Notes under the pieces: generated by a model
Told to the model about the DNA's origin: nothing
The model's database searches: none
Seen by the model: the letters and a program-made list of their open reading frames with translations, nothing else
Translations under genes and position numbers: made by a program
Source: Lysobacter defluvii IMMIB APB-9 = DSM 18482
GTDB taxonomy: Bacteria > Pseudomonadota > Gammaproteobacteria > Xanthomonadales > Xanthomonadaceae
NCBI RefSeq assembly: GCF_000423325.1
Contig: NZ_AUHT01000005.1
Coordinates: 1 to 64,000, forward strand
Direction: 5' to 3'
DNA: 64,000 nucleotides
Shown here: in pieces, positions 18,044 to 27,043 of the stretch
Position numbering within the stretch: the stretch's first letter is position 1
How the letters are laid out: the number at the start of each line of letters is the position of its first letter

Positions 18044-20119
18044 ATGCCACCCGTTGAGGAAACGACCCTCCGCCTGCTGGTGATCGACGACAGCGTGGAG
18101 GCTGCCGAGGCGATCGTCAGCGGGCTGCGCAACAGTGGCCTGGCGGCCCGCCCCAGCCGGCCCGAGGATGCCGACGGGCTTGGCGAGTTGCTGTCCGGCC
18201 CGCCCGCCGACCTGGCGCTGGTGGCGCTGGACGCCACCCTGATCCCGCCGGAGCAGGTGGTCGCGCAGATCTCCGACAGCGGCAAGGACCTGCCGGTGCT
18301 GCTGGTGGTCGACAGCATCGACGACGCGGTGGCGCGCCGGGCGATGGAGCTCGGGGTCCGCGGCGTGGTCCTGCGCGGCGACCGCGAGCAGGTCGCCAGC
18401 GTGGTGCGCGACGCCTTCGCCGACCGCAACGCGCGCCGGGCGCTGCGCCGGCTGGAGTCGCAGCTGCGCGAGACCGAACGCCGCTGCGATGCGCTGATCG
18501 AGTCCTCGCGCGACCCGATCGCCTACGTCCACGAGGGCATGCACATCCGGGCCAACGAGGCCTACCTGGAGATGTTCGGGTTCGAGACGTTCGAGGACAT
18601 CGAGGGCATGTCGCTGCTCGACCTGGTCGCACCACAGCACGTCGACGGGTTCCGGCAGCTGCTGCGCGACCTGGGTCGGGGCGAGCCGCCGCCGCCGCGC
18701 TACGAGGTGGAGGCGCGCACCCTGGAGGGCGAGAGCTTCCCGGCGGTCATGGAGTTCACCCCCGCCACCTGGGAAGGCGAAAGCTGCCTGCAGGTGGTAC
18801 TGCGCCGGCAGGAGGTCGATCCCGGGCTGGCGCGGGAGGTCGAGGAGCTTCGCCACCGCGACGTAGTGACGGGCCTGCTCAACCGGCCGACCTTCCTGCG
18901 CTCGCTGGAGGAACTGGTCAAGGACGCCGCCCAGGGCGGCTCGCACGCGGTGCTCATGGTCGAGCCGGACCACTACGCGCGGCTGCTCGAGGAGATCGGG
19001 CTCGACGCGGCCGACTCCCTGCTGGCGGCGTTCGCGCGGCGCCTGGAGACGGCGCTCGGCGACGGCGACCAGTGCGGGCGCCTGGGCGAGCACCAGTTCG
19101 GCGTGCTCCGGCGCGGCAGCGACTACCACGCCACCGTGCAGCTGGCCGAGAAGATCCGCACCTGCTTCGCCGACGCGGTACTGGAGGCGGGCGAGAGCAC
19201 CCTCAATGTCACCGTCAGCGTCGGCGGGGTGCAGGTGGGCGAGAAGATCGCCAGCCTCAACGAGGTGCTGGCCAAGGCGCAGCAGACCATCCAGAACGCC
19301 AGCAGCGTCGGCGGCAACCGGGCCCAGGTGTTCGATCCGGGTGCCGTGGACCGTGCCGAGGAGGAGCGCATCGCCGCCTGGGTCGACCGCATCCGTGGCG
19401 CGCTCGACGCGGACGGCTTCGTCCTGCACTACCAGCCGCTGATCGCCCTGCACGGGCAGCCGGGCGAGTGCTACGACACCTTCCTGCGCCTGCGCGACGA
19501 GGACGGCGCGCTGACCCAGCCGATGGACTTCCTGCCGATCGCCGAGGAACACGGCCTGCTGTGGGAGATCGACCGCTGGCTGGTGCGCGAGGCCATTGCC
19601 CGCCTGGGCGGGCTGCGCGTCGCCGGTCGCCAGGTGATCCTGATGGTGCGCGTTTCCGATGCCTCGCTGCAGGACGACAGCCTGGTCAACCTGGTCCGCG
19701 AGCAGTTGTCGCGCCACGGCGTGGACGGCCGGCAACTGATCCTGCAGCTGGCCGAGCCCAGGGTGTCGACCCAGCTGCGGGCGGCCCAGGAGTTCCGGGT
19801 CCGGCTCGCCGACATGGGCGTGCGGATGGTGCTCGAGCAGTTCGGCAGCGGGCTCAACTCGGTCCAGCTGCTCGGCCACTTCGATGCCGACATGGTCCGC
19901 ATCGACCACTCCTTCAGCGAGGACCTCGCCACCAGCCCCGACAGCCAGGAGCGGCTGCGCGCGCTGGCGTCACAGGCCCAGGCGCTGGGCAAGGAAGTCA
20001 TCGTCGATTCGGTAGGCGACGCCTCCACGATGACCGCACTGTTCAGTGGCGGCATCAGCTACGCCCAGGGGGACTTCCTTGCCCCCGCGGGTCCCGAGAT
20101 GGACTACGACTTCGGCTGA
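18044..20119 (+). CDS. fimX: FimX-like REC-PAS-GGDEF-EAL protein with degenerate catalytic sites
   Basis: A 691-aa likely c-di-GMP receptor controlling type IV pilus assembly. In order: receiver-like domain ([14 protein letters not shown], residues 9-130), PAS ([20 protein letters not shown], about 150-265), GGDEF (about 285-445) and EAL (about 450-690). The GGDEF loop reads LGEHQFG. EAL reads DTFLR, the metal Asn position is Arg (VRVSDAS) and DDFG is EQFG, so neither synthesis nor hydrolysis is expected. This matches the FimX pattern. AGGAG lies nine bases before ATG 18044. The name is by architecture; no pil genes lie nearby. Confidence 0.85.
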   Translation: MPPVEETTLRLLVIDDSVEAAEAIVSGLRNSGLAARPSRPEDADGLGELLSGPPADLALVALDATLIPPEQVVAQISDSGKDLPVLLVVDSIDDAVARRAMELGVRGVVLRGDREQVASVVRDAFADRNARRALRRLESQLRETERRCDALIESSRDPIAYVHEGMHIRANEAYLEMFGFETFEDIEGMSLLDLVAPQHVDGFRQLLRDLGRGEPPPPRYEVEARTLEGESFPAVMEFTPATWEGESCLQVVLRRQEVDPGLAREVEELRHRDVVTGLLNRPTFLRSLEELVKDAAQGGSHAVLMVEPDHYARLLEEIGLDAADSLLAAFARRLETALGDGDQCGRLGEHQFGVLRRGSDYHATVQLAEKIRTCFADAVLEAGESTLNVTVSVGGVQVGEKIASLNEVLAKAQQTIQNASSVGGNRAQVFDPGAVDRAEEERIAAWVDRIRGALDADGFVLHYQPLIALHGQPGECYDTFLRLRDEDGALTQPMDFLPIAEEHGLLWEIDRWLVREAIARLGGLRVAGRQVILMVRVSDASLQDDSLVNLVREQLSRHGVDGRQLILQLAEPRVSTQLRAAQEFRVRLADMGVRMVLEQFGSGLNSVQLLGHFDADMVRIDHSFSEDLATSPDSQERLRALASQAQALGKEVIVDSVGDASTMTALFSGGISYAQGDFLAPAGPEMDYDFG

Positions 20120-20130
20120 GCGCGGGCGGC

Positions 20131-21030
20131 TCAGGCCGCGGTACGCACCCGGCCGTCCATGCGCTGCAGGGCGGCGATGCGCTCCTCCAGCGGCGGGTGG
20201 CTCATGAACAGCCGGCGCATGCCTGCGCCCACGGCGCCGCTGATGCCGAAGGCCTGTACCTGGCGCGGCAGCGTGTTCTCGCCGTAGGTCCGCGACAGCC
20301 GCTGCAGCGCACCGACCATCTTGTCGCGGCCGGCGAGCCGGGCGCCGCCCGCATCGGCACGGAACTCGCGCTGGCGCGAGAACCACATCGCGATCATGCT
20401 CGCGAACAGCCCGAAGATCATGTCCAGCACAAACACGGTGGCGAAGTAGCCGATGCCGACGCCGCCGTCGCGGTTGCCGCTGAGGTAGCCGTCGATGACC
20501 CGGCCGACCACGCGCGAGAGCACGATCACGAAGGTGTTGAGCACGCCCTGGATCAGCGCCATGGTCACCATGTCGCCGTTGGCCACGTGGCTGACCTCGT
20601 GGGCCAGGACCGCCTCGGCCTCGTCGCGGCTCATCGCCCGCAGCAGCCCGGTGGACACCGCCACCAGCGAGTTGTTGCGGCTCGGGCCGGTGGCGAAGGC
20701 GTTGATCTCCGGCGCGTCGTAGATGGCCACCTCGGGCATTGCGATGCCGGCCGCCTCGGCCTGCCGGCGCACGGTCGACACCAGCCACTGCTCGGCCTCG
20801 TTGCGCGGCTGTTCGATGACCTGCGCGCCGGTACCGCGCTTGGCCACCCACTTGGACATCATCAACGAGATGAACGAGCCGCCGAAGCCGAACACCAGGG
20901 CCATCACCAGCAGGCCGCCGTTGTTGCCCAGGCTGATGCCGAACACGCCCTGCAGGATGCTCAGGACGATCCCCAGCAGCACGATCACCGCCAGGTTGGT
21001 TGCAATGAATAGCGCCACGCGCTTGAACAT
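20131..21030 (-). CDS. htpX: HtpX membrane zinc protease
   Basis: Inner-membrane M48 protease degrading misfolded membrane proteins. It has 299 aa with two N-terminal TM helices (residues 5-25 and 35-58), the zinc motif [11 protein letters not shown] at about 142, two further TM helices, and the third ligand in [16 protein letters not shown]. The C-terminal [13 protein letters not shown] is standard. It converges on fimX with an 11-bp gap. Upstream there is a TTGAAA-N14-CCACACT sequence resembling a heat-shock sigma-32 promoter. Confidence 0.97.
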   Translation of the reverse strand: MFKRVALFIATNLAVIVLLGIVLSILQGVFGISLGNNGGLLVMALVFGFGGSFISLMMSKWVAKRGTGAQVIEQPRNEAEQWLVSTVRRQAEAAGIAMPEVAIYDAPEINAFATGPSRNNSLVAVSTGLLRAMSRDEAEAVLAHEVSHVANGDMVTMALIQGVLNTFVIVLSRVVGRVIDGYLSGNRDGGVGIGYFATVFVLDMIFGLFASMIAMWFSRQREFRADAGGARLAGRDKMVGALQRLSRTYGENTLPRQVQAFGISGAVGAGMRRLFMSHPPLEERIAALQRMDGRVRTAA

Positions 21031-21076
21031 CGGGTCTTCCTCTCCGCGCCGGGATGCGCGTTCTCGTTGGCCTGGA

Positions 21077-21103
21077 AGTGTGGCAGTTTGGCGCGGTTTT
21101 CAA
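21077..21103 (-). promoter_or_regulatory. Possible sigma-32-like promoter of htpX
   Basis: On the minus strand: TTGAAA (21103-21098), 14 bp, CCACACT (21083-21077), about 47 bp before the htpX ATG. The -35 matches sigma-32 well, the -10 only partly. htpX is heat-inducible in E. coli. Confidence 0.35.
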
Positions 21104-21139
21104 CATTGAGGCGGGCTCCCGTCCCGACTTCCGTTCACC

Positions 21140-22036
21140 GTGCCCGACCCTGCACCCGCCATCTCCCCGCCACCCCACCGCGGTCGCTTCGCGCCCTCGC
21201 CGACCGGCGACCTGCACGCCGGCTCGCTGCTCGCGGCACTGGGCAGCTGGCTGTGCGCGCGCAGCGCCGGGGGCGAGTGGCTGGTGCGGATCGAGGACGT
21301 GGACCGCCCGCGCGAGGTGCCGGGCGCGGCCGAGCGGCAGCTGGCCACCCTCCACGCCTGCGGACTGGTCCCGGACGGACCGGTGCTGCGCCAGTCCGGC
21401 CGCGGCAATGCGTACCGCGCCGCGCTCGATCGCCTGCTCGCGCAGGGCGATGCGTTCCACTGCCACTGCAGCCGTGCCGACCTGGCGGCGACCGGCGGCG
21501 TCCACCTGCACTGCGTGGCGCACCGGCGGCGACCGGATCCGGCCGTCCGGTTCCGGGTCCGGCCCCGGACCCGGATCGGCTTCCAGGACCGGGTGCAGGG
21601 CTGGTTCGAACAGGACGTCTCGCGCGAGGTCGGTGACTTCGTGCTGTTGCGCGCCGACGGCTGCTGGGCGTACCAGCTGGCGGTGGTGGTCGACGACGCC
21701 GCGCAGGGCGTCACCGAGGTGGTGCGCGGCGCCGACCTGCTCGACTCCACTCCGCGCCAGATGCTGCTGCAGCGCGCGCTCGGCCTGCCCACGCCCGCAT
21801 ACCTGCACCTGCCCCTGCTCCGTGGCCGCGACGGCAGGAAGCTCTCCAAGTCGGAAGCCGATCTCCCCCTGGATCCGGGCGACCCGTTGCCTTCGCTCCA
21901 GCTGGCCTGGCAGCGGCTCGGGCAGGCCGCGCTGGCGCTTCCGTCCGGTGCCGGCCCGGAAGCGTTCCTGGACGCCGCGGCCGCGCACTTCGACGCCAGG
22001 CGCATCCCGCGCTCCCTGCCGCCGGTCGACGGCTGA
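21140..22036 (+). CDS. gluQ: Glutamyl-Q tRNA(Asp) synthetase
   Basis: Truncated GluRS paralog that glutamylates queuosine at position 34 of tRNA-Asp. It has 298 aa. [16 protein letters not shown] replaces HIGH, the zinc-site region has CHCSR and later HLHC, and the KMSKS-like loop is [10 protein letters not shown]. No anticodon-binding domain is present, as expected. Starts at GTG 21140. It is functionally related to queG in this window, both acting on queuosine tRNAs. The 100 bp upstream are shared with divergent htpX. Confidence 0.95.
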   Translation: MPDPAPAISPPPHRGRFAPSPTGDLHAGSLLAALGSWLCARSAGGEWLVRIEDVDRPREVPGAAERQLATLHACGLVPDGPVLRQSGRGNAYRAALDRLLAQGDAFHCHCSRADLAATGGVHLHCVAHRRRPDPAVRFRVRPRTRIGFQDRVQGWFEQDVSREVGDFVLLRADGCWAYQLAVVVDDAAQGVTEVVRGADLLDSTPRQMLLQRALGLPTPAYLHLPLLRGRDGRKLSKSEADLPLDPGDPLPSLQLAWQRLGQAALALPSGAGPEAFLDAAAAHFDARRIPRSLPPVDG

Positions 22037-22114
22037 GCCGGCCGGCGGGAACGTTTGCCTCGCCGCACGCGCATCGTCCATCCTCGGGGTCCAGGACGCC
22101 CGCCGGAACGTTGC

Positions 22115-22561
22115 ATGCGTTTGATCAAGAAGTACCCGAACCGCCGGCTGTACTGCACCGGCATTTCCAGCTACATCACGCTGGAGGACGTGCGGCAACT
22201 CATCCTCGACGGCGAGGGATTCCAGGTCTGCGATGCCCGCACCGGCGAGGACCTGACCCGGCAGGTGCTGTTGCAGGTGATCGCCGAGCACGAACAGGGC
22301 GACGAAGCGCTGCTTACCCCGCCGCTGCTGATGCGGCTGGTGCGCCTGTACGGCGACCCCCGCCAGGTGGAGATCGCCCCCTGCCTGGAGCAGGCGCTGG
22401 ACCGGCTGGGAGTGCCGCCGGCGCCGTCCGGTTCCGGCGAACCACTCCCGGCCATGGCCACCGCGCGGGCGGGCACGCCACGACCGCCCGCGCCCGCGCC
22501 GGGGGCCGGCAACCTGACCGGCACCTTCGGCCAGCTTCCGCCCCGCCGCCGGGGCCGCTGA
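22115..22561 (+). CDS. phaR: PhaR-type PHA accumulation regulator
   Basis: DNA-binding repressor that responds to polyhydroxyalkanoate. It has 148 aa. The N-terminal domain MRLIKKYPNRRLYCTGISSYITLEDV and LQVIAEHEQGD are characteristic, with Cys replacing the usual Asp/Asn in LYDT. The C-terminal half is a Pro/Ala/Gly-rich tail. No phaC or phasin gene lies in the window, so the target is elsewhere or differs. It stops 3 bp from the end of the convergent M48 peptidase. Confidence 0.85.
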   Translation: MRLIKKYPNRRLYCTGISSYITLEDVRQLILDGEGFQVCDARTGEDLTRQVLLQVIAEHEQGDEALLTPPLLMRLVRLYGDPRQVEIAPCLEQALDRLGVPPAPSGSGEPLPAMATARAGTPRPPAPAPGAGNLTGTFGQLPPRRRGR

Positions 22562-22564
22562 CCC

Positions 22565-23491
22565 TCAGCCCCCGGCGCCGGGCGTGCAGTAGCGGGCGTG
22601 GAACTCGAGCGCCTCGGGCATCAGCTGCTGCAGCCGCGCGATCCGGTTGGCGGGGTCGGGGTGGGTCGAGGCGAACTCCGGCACCCCACCGCCTCCGCTG
22701 GCGGACATCCGCTCCCACAGTCCGATCGCCTCGCGCGGGTCGTAGCAGGCCGCGGCAGCGAGCATCAGCCCGACCTCGTCGGCCTGGCTCTCGTGGTTGC
22801 GTCCGTACGGCAGGATGAGGCCGTACTGCGCCCCGGCGCCAAGCGCGCCGAGCACCATCCGCTGCTGCTGGGGATCCGCGTCGCTGACCGCCACCGCCGC
22901 GGCGACCTGGCCGAGCTGGACCAGCTCCTGCTGGGCCAGCCGTTGGGAGCCGTGGCGCAGGAGCGCGTGGGCGATCTCGTGGCCCATCACCACGGCGAGC
23001 GCGTCCTCGTTCTGCGTCACCGGGAGCAGCCCGGTGTAGACCGCCATCTTCCCGCCCGGCAGGCAGAACGCGTTGGCCTGCGGGGAGTCGATGACGCTCA
23101 CGTCCCACTGGAAGCCGCGCCAGCTGTCGGGAACCTCCTGCTGGTTCCTGCGTGCAAGGTCGGCGCTGACCTGCGGCACGCGGTCCACCAGCCGCGCGGC
23201 GATATCCCGCACCTGCCGGGTGACGGGGTCGTCCGGACTTACCAGCGCACCCTGGGCGCTCGCATCGCCCAGCACCTGCTGGTAGGCCTGCGCGCCCAGC
23301 TGGACCTCCTCCGCCGGCGTGGCGGCGTAATGCGCCGTCTCCCCGGTGTAGGGGTCGGTTTCCGCGCTCCCGAACCAGCGCCACGCCGCGAAGGCGGCGA
23401 ACGCAACCAGCACCCACCACTTGATGCCACCGCCGCGGCGGCGGGCCTGCCCCTGCGGATGCCTTCCGGTCCGCCCCAATCGGATTTTCAT
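22565..23491 (-). CDS. M48-family metallopeptidase, membrane-anchored
   Basis: A 308-aa protease. A single TM anchor at about residues 24-42 (IKWWVLVAFAAFAAWRWF) precedes the periplasmic domain. The zinc motif is MGHEIAHALLRHGSQR near 170, with the third ligand in HESQADEVGLML. FASTHPDPANRIARL is the usual C-terminal motif. It resembles the LoiP/BepA-like envelope proteases. It sits 28 bp after the FGE-fold lipoprotein gene on the same strand, suggesting an envelope operon. Confidence 0.9.
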   Translation of the reverse strand: MKIRLGRTGRHPQGQARRRGGGIKWWVLVAFAAFAAWRWFGSAETDPYTGETAHYAATPAEEVQLGAQAYQQVLGDASAQGALVSPDDPVTRQVRDIAARLVDRVPQVSADLARRNQQEVPDSWRGFQWDVSVIDSPQANAFCLPGGKMAVYTGLLPVTQNEDALAVVMGHEIAHALLRHGSQRLAQQELVQLGQVAAAVAVSDADPQQQRMVLGALGAGAQYGLILPYGRNHESQADEVGLMLAAAACYDPREAIGLWERMSASGGGGVPEFASTHPDPANRIARLQQLMPEALEFHARYCTPGAGG

Positions 23492-23519
23492 GGCAACTCC
23501 CGGCCCGGCGGGCCGGGCG

Positions 23520-25409
23520 TCAGATCTCGCGGACGACCCGGAAGCCGACGCGCGCGTTGGTCGTGGTGGACGGGCTGCCCAGGCGCCAGGCCGAGCGTGT
23601 CTGCGCCGGCGAGTTGGCCCACGAGCCACCACGCACCACCTTGTCCCGGCAGCCGGGATTGATCCACGCCCGACCGTCGGCGGGGGCGCGCCGGTAGCTG
23701 TCGTGCCAGCAGTCGGCGACCCACTCGCTGACGTTGCCGGCGACATCGTGAAGGCCGAATGCATTGGGTGCGTAGCTGCCCACCGGCGCCGGGCCCCAGG
23801 CATCGTCGGAATACCCGTCGAAGGCATTGCGCCATTCGCGCCCGCCCGGCGAGCGGTCCCCGCCGCCGGTGAAGTTGCCACTGCCCGCCGGCGGCGCCCC
23901 CTCGCCCCACGGATAGGGCGACTGACTGCCGGCGCGGAGCATGTACTCGAACTCCGCCTCGCTTGGCAGCCGGTAGTTGCGTCCGGTCTGCTCGGCCAGC
24001 CACTCGGCGTAGGCGACCGCGTCCTGGGCGCTGACGTGGATCACCGGCTGGTCGTCGTCCGCGGGCTCGCCCACGTAGTCGCTGCTCCAGTCCACGCCGC
24101 TGCGGCGGACCATGTTGCCGCTGCGCTCGTCGTACACGACCGAGTAGCCGCGCCGCACCGCCCGCGTGCGGTAGCCGGTTGCACTGATGAAGCGGCGGAA
24201 CTCGCCGACGGTCACTTCGGTGCGCGACACGGCGAGGCCGCGGTCGAAGCGCACCTCGCGGACCGGGCGCTCGGCATCGGTCGAACCGGGCTCCCCAACC
24301 GGGGCGCCCATGCGGAACGCGCCGTGCGGGATGACCACCATCTCCGGCCCGCGCCCGCCGCTGGACAACGCCTCGGTGAACGCCTGGCCGGGGCGGAACA
24401 GGCCGTAGTGCGTGGCCAGCTCGATGCGCTCGCGCAATTCGGTGGCAGCAGGCTCGCCCGGCGGCGCGATGCGCAGCATGGCTTCCAGCTGGCGCTGCGC
24501 TTCGGCGATGCCGTCCGGCTCCGACAGTGCGGCGATGCCGGACGCGCGCAGCGCGCGGATCTTGGCACTGCGTCCGGCGACGAGCCGCTGGCGCGCGTCC
24601 TCGACGGCGCTGGCCTCCGGCCGCACCCGTGCCGCCCGGTCCAGCCACCGCCGTGCCAGCGGATAGTCGTCGTCATCGGCCGCCTGCTCGGCCTGGCGGA
24701 TCAGCGCGCTCTCCACGGCCGCCAGTCCCTGCAGTGCGCGGGCATCCTGCGCGCGCAGCTCCAGCGCTTCGCGGAAGTGGGCCTCGGCCGGGATCTCGCC
24801 CTCCAGCGACACGCCCCCGTTGGCCAGCGCACGCTCGCCGAGCGCGCTCTGGTGATGGGAGCGGCGGGCCTGCTCCAGGCGCTCCAGCAGCGCGCGCGTG
24901 CCTTCGTCGTCCGGGCGCAGCTCGTCCAGCACCGCGCCGGCCTGCTGTGCCGGCCCGAGTGCGGACGGGTCGTGGTCAAGCGCCTGCAGCGAGCCGTCCA
25001 GGCGCGCCGCCAGCGCGTCGAGCGCCTGGTCCAGTCCCGCGGCGACCTCCTCGTCGTCCGGGAACAGCTCGGCCAGCGCCAGGTACAGCGCGACCGCGCC
25101 GCCCTCCGGATCCAGCAGTTCGCCGGCCTCCAGCGCCTCGGCGGCGCGGGTGCGCAGTTCTTCGGCCTGTCCGGCATCGAGGTCCAGTTCCGGGCGTTCC
25201 CATTGTGGCGGTGGCGCGGGCTCCTGGCCGGCACCGGCGGGCAGCAGGTCGCCGGCCGTCTGTCGCGGCGCGCCATCGCCGCCCTCCTCCACCGGCGAGG
25301 CCGCGTCGTCGCCACGCCCGCACCCGGCGACGAGCGCGAGCAGGGCTGCGGCGAGCAGCATCCGGGCCCTGGGTGGGGCCGGTCGGCGGGGGTTGGCTGG
25401 CGATGGCAT
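23520..25409 (-). CDS. Lipoprotein with C-terminal FGE/SUMF1-fold domain, cysteine-less
   Basis: A 629-aa predicted lipoprotein, signal LLAAALLALVAGC with the lipid cysteine C30. Residues about 40-350 are acidic, helical and tetratricopeptide-like (repeated A-AL-A-E patterns). Residues about 356-629 are a formylglycine-generating-enzyme (sulfatase-modifying factor) domain: EMVVIPHGAFRMGAP, TEVTVGEFRRF, YRLPSEAEFEYMLRAG, GNVSEWVADCW, VRGGSWANSP and TNARVGFRV. The paired active-site cysteines of true FGE, after RGGS, are absent, so it is probably not a sulfatase activator but a binding or structural relative (as PvdO or NirV). ATG 25409 was chosen to start the signal peptide. Confidence 0.88.
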   Translation of the reverse strand: MPSPANPRRPAPPRARMLLAAALLALVAGCGRGDDAASPVEEGGDGAPRQTAGDLLPAGAGQEPAPPPQWERPELDLDAGQAEELRTRAAEALEAGELLDPEGGAVALYLALAELFPDDEEVAAGLDQALDALAARLDGSLQALDHDPSALGPAQQAGAVLDELRPDDEGTRALLERLEQARRSHHQSALGERALANGGVSLEGEIPAEAHFREALELRAQDARALQGLAAVESALIRQAEQAADDDDYPLARRWLDRAARVRPEASAVEDARQRLVAGRSAKIRALRASGIAALSEPDGIAEAQRQLEAMLRIAPPGEPAATELRERIELATHYGLFRPGQAFTEALSSGGRGPEMVVIPHGAFRMGAPVGEPGSTDAERPVREVRFDRGLAVSRTEVTVGEFRRFISATGYRTRAVRRGYSVVYDERSGNMVRRSGVDWSSDYVGEPADDDQPVIHVSAQDAVAYAEWLAEQTGRNYRLPSEAEFEYMLRAGSQSPYPWGEGAPPAGSGNFTGGGDRSPGGREWRNAFDGYSDDAWGPAPVGSYAPNAFGLHDVAGNVSEWVADCWHDSYRRAPADGRAWINPGCRDKVVRGGSWANSPAQTRSAWRLGSPSTTTNARVGFRVVREI

Positions 25410-25525
25410 CCGGCGATCATCCTCCCTGCCCCGCAGCGACCCCAAGCGGGGCGCGCCCCTGAGGCTGCACTGGAAAGTAGGCTATTGTCGCCTGCCCCGG
25501 CAACTTCGCACCCGCGCATCCGCAC

Positions 25526-26695
25526 GTGCCCGATTCGAGCAACACATCCGCCGACAACGCCTCCCCCGGCGTCCGCGCCCCCGTCGATCCGGTCTGGGTC
25601 GATACCCCCGCCGCCCTCGAGGCAGCCCTTGCGACGCGCCCCGCGCGGGTCGGCCTGGACACCGAGTTCATCCGCGAGCGCACGTACTGGCCGAAGCTGG
25701 CGCTGGTGCAAATCGCGCTGGAGGCCGAGGGCGCCACCCGGATCCTGCTGGTCGACGCCCTGGTGCCGGGGATGGACGCCGCCCTTGCGGCACTGCTGCA
25801 CGACCGCGCCGTGCTCAAGGTGATGCACAGCCCCAGCGAGGACCTGGTGGCGTTCTCCCATCATTGCGGCGCGCTGCCCGATCCGTTGTTCGACACCCAG
25901 GCCGCCGCCGCGCTGGCCGGGATGGATGCCGGCATGGGCTACCAGCGCCTGGTCGAACAGGTCACCGGCGTGCTGCTGCCCAAGGGCGAGACCCGCTCGG
26001 ACTGGATGCGCCGCCCGCTGTCGCCGGCGCAGCTGGGCTACGCCGCCGACGACGTGCGCCACCTGTTCGCCCTCCACGACGAGCTTGAAACGCGCCTGCG
26101 CGAACTCGGGCGGCTGGACTGGCTCGCCGACGATGCCGCACGGACGCTCGAGCGCGCGGCCGGCACCGACGCCGAGCGCTGGCCCCACCTTTCCCTGCGC
26201 GCCGCGCAGTTCCTCGAGCCCGCCGCACAGCAGCGGCTGCTGCGGCTGCTGCGCTGGCGCGAGGCGCGTGCGCGCGAGACCGACCGCCCCCGCACCTGGA
26301 TCCTCGACAACGAGCTGGCCAACGCCCTCGCCCGCCAGCCACCGCGCGACGAGGCCGAGCTGCAGTCGCGCCTGGACGCCCATCCCAAGGCGCCGCGCAA
26401 GCTCGCAGGCGTGGTCTGGCGGGTGCTCAACGAGCCGCTTTCCGACGAGGCCGAGCTCCCCGATGCCTCCCGCCTGGAACGGCTCGACAAGCAGCGCCTG
26501 AAGGCGCTGAAGACGGCCGTCGCCGCCCGCGCCGCCGAGCTCGGCGTGCCGGAGGGCGTGCTGGCCTCGCGCAAGCACCTGGAGGCCCTGCTGCTGGACC
26601 CGGGCCACTGGCCGGCCGCGCTGGAGGGCTGGCGCCGCGAACAGCTGGAACCGGTGCTGGCGCCGATCCTCGCCGGAAGCGGCACGGGGGGCTAG
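25526..26695 (+). CDS. rnd: Ribonuclease D
   Basis: 3'-5' exoribonuclease that trims tRNA and small RNA ends. It has 389 aa. DEDD motif Exo I is GLDTEFIRE, Exo II KVMHSPSEDL, Exo III YAADDVRHLFAL. Two HRDC domains follow (LLRWREARARETDRPRTWILDNELANALA, then LDKQRLKALK). Starts at GTG 25526, with TATTGT as a possible -10 at 25483-25488. It lies just upstream of two tRNA genes, whose products are natural substrates, though adjacency may be chance. Confidence 0.96.
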   Translation: MPDSSNTSADNASPGVRAPVDPVWVDTPAALEAALATRPARVGLDTEFIRERTYWPKLALVQIALEAEGATRILLVDALVPGMDAALAALLHDRAVLKVMHSPSEDLVAFSHHCGALPDPLFDTQAAAALAGMDAGMGYQRLVEQVTGVLLPKGETRSDWMRRPLSPAQLGYAADDVRHLFALHDELETRLRELGRLDWLADDAARTLERAAGTDAERWPHLSLRAAQFLEPAAQQRLLRLLRWREARARETDRPRTWILDNELANALARQPPRDEAELQSRLDAHPKAPRKLAGVVWRVLNEPLSDEAELPDASRLERLDKQRLKALKTAVAARAAELGVPEGVLASRKHLEALLLDPGHWPAALEGWRREQLEPVLAPILAGSGTGG

Positions 26696-26715
26696 CGCGA
26701 CGCCCGGCGCACCGC

Positions 26716-26721
26716 TAGAAT
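26716..26721 (+). promoter_or_regulatory. Candidate -10 box of tRNA-Ala
   Basis: TAGAAT, 13 bp before the tRNA 5' end, inside the short gap after rnd. Confidence 0.4.
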
Positions 26722-26734
26722 TGCCGCCTTCGAT

Positions 26735-26810
<76 letters not shown>

Positions 26811-26820
26811 TCTTTCGAAG

Positions 26821-26846
26821 CGCCGGCCACTGGCCGGCGTTTTTTT
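26821..26846 (+). terminator. Rho-independent terminator after tRNA-Ala
   Basis: CGCCGGCC-ACT-GGCCGGCG stem followed by seven T residues. The next about 95 bp to the second tRNA show nothing else recognisable. Confidence 0.93.
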
Positions 26847-26940
26847 GTGCGCGCTCCGCGCAGCGCCTTGCCAAGGGTGCCCGCCTCGCCCGAACGCGTT
26901 TCGGCGCGGGTGGCGTTCATGCGAGAATGCCCGGCCTCAC

Positions 26941-27017
26941 GGCCCCGTAGCTCAGCTGGATAGAGCGTCCCCCTCCTAAGGGGAAGGTCGCACGTTCGAA
27001 TCGTGCCGGGGTCGCCA
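26941..27017 (+). tRNA. tRNA-Arg (anticodon CCU)
   Basis: 77 nt with encoded CCA. Acceptor GGCCCCG pairs with CGGGGTC, and the anticodon loop CTCCTAA in a TCCCC/GGGGA stem gives CCT, reading AGG. The dehydrogenase gene starts 26 bp later. Confidence 0.97.
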
Positions 27018-27043
27018 GACACCGTGAACTGCAGGAGCACCCA

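Noticed and set aside
22115-22561. PHA synthesis locus next to phaR
   Set aside because: No phaC, phaE or phasin gene is present in the window.
23520-25409. Diversity-generating retroelement target, because of the FGE/C-type-lectin-like fold
   Set aside because: No reverse transcriptase, accessory gene or near-identical template repeat was seen nearby.
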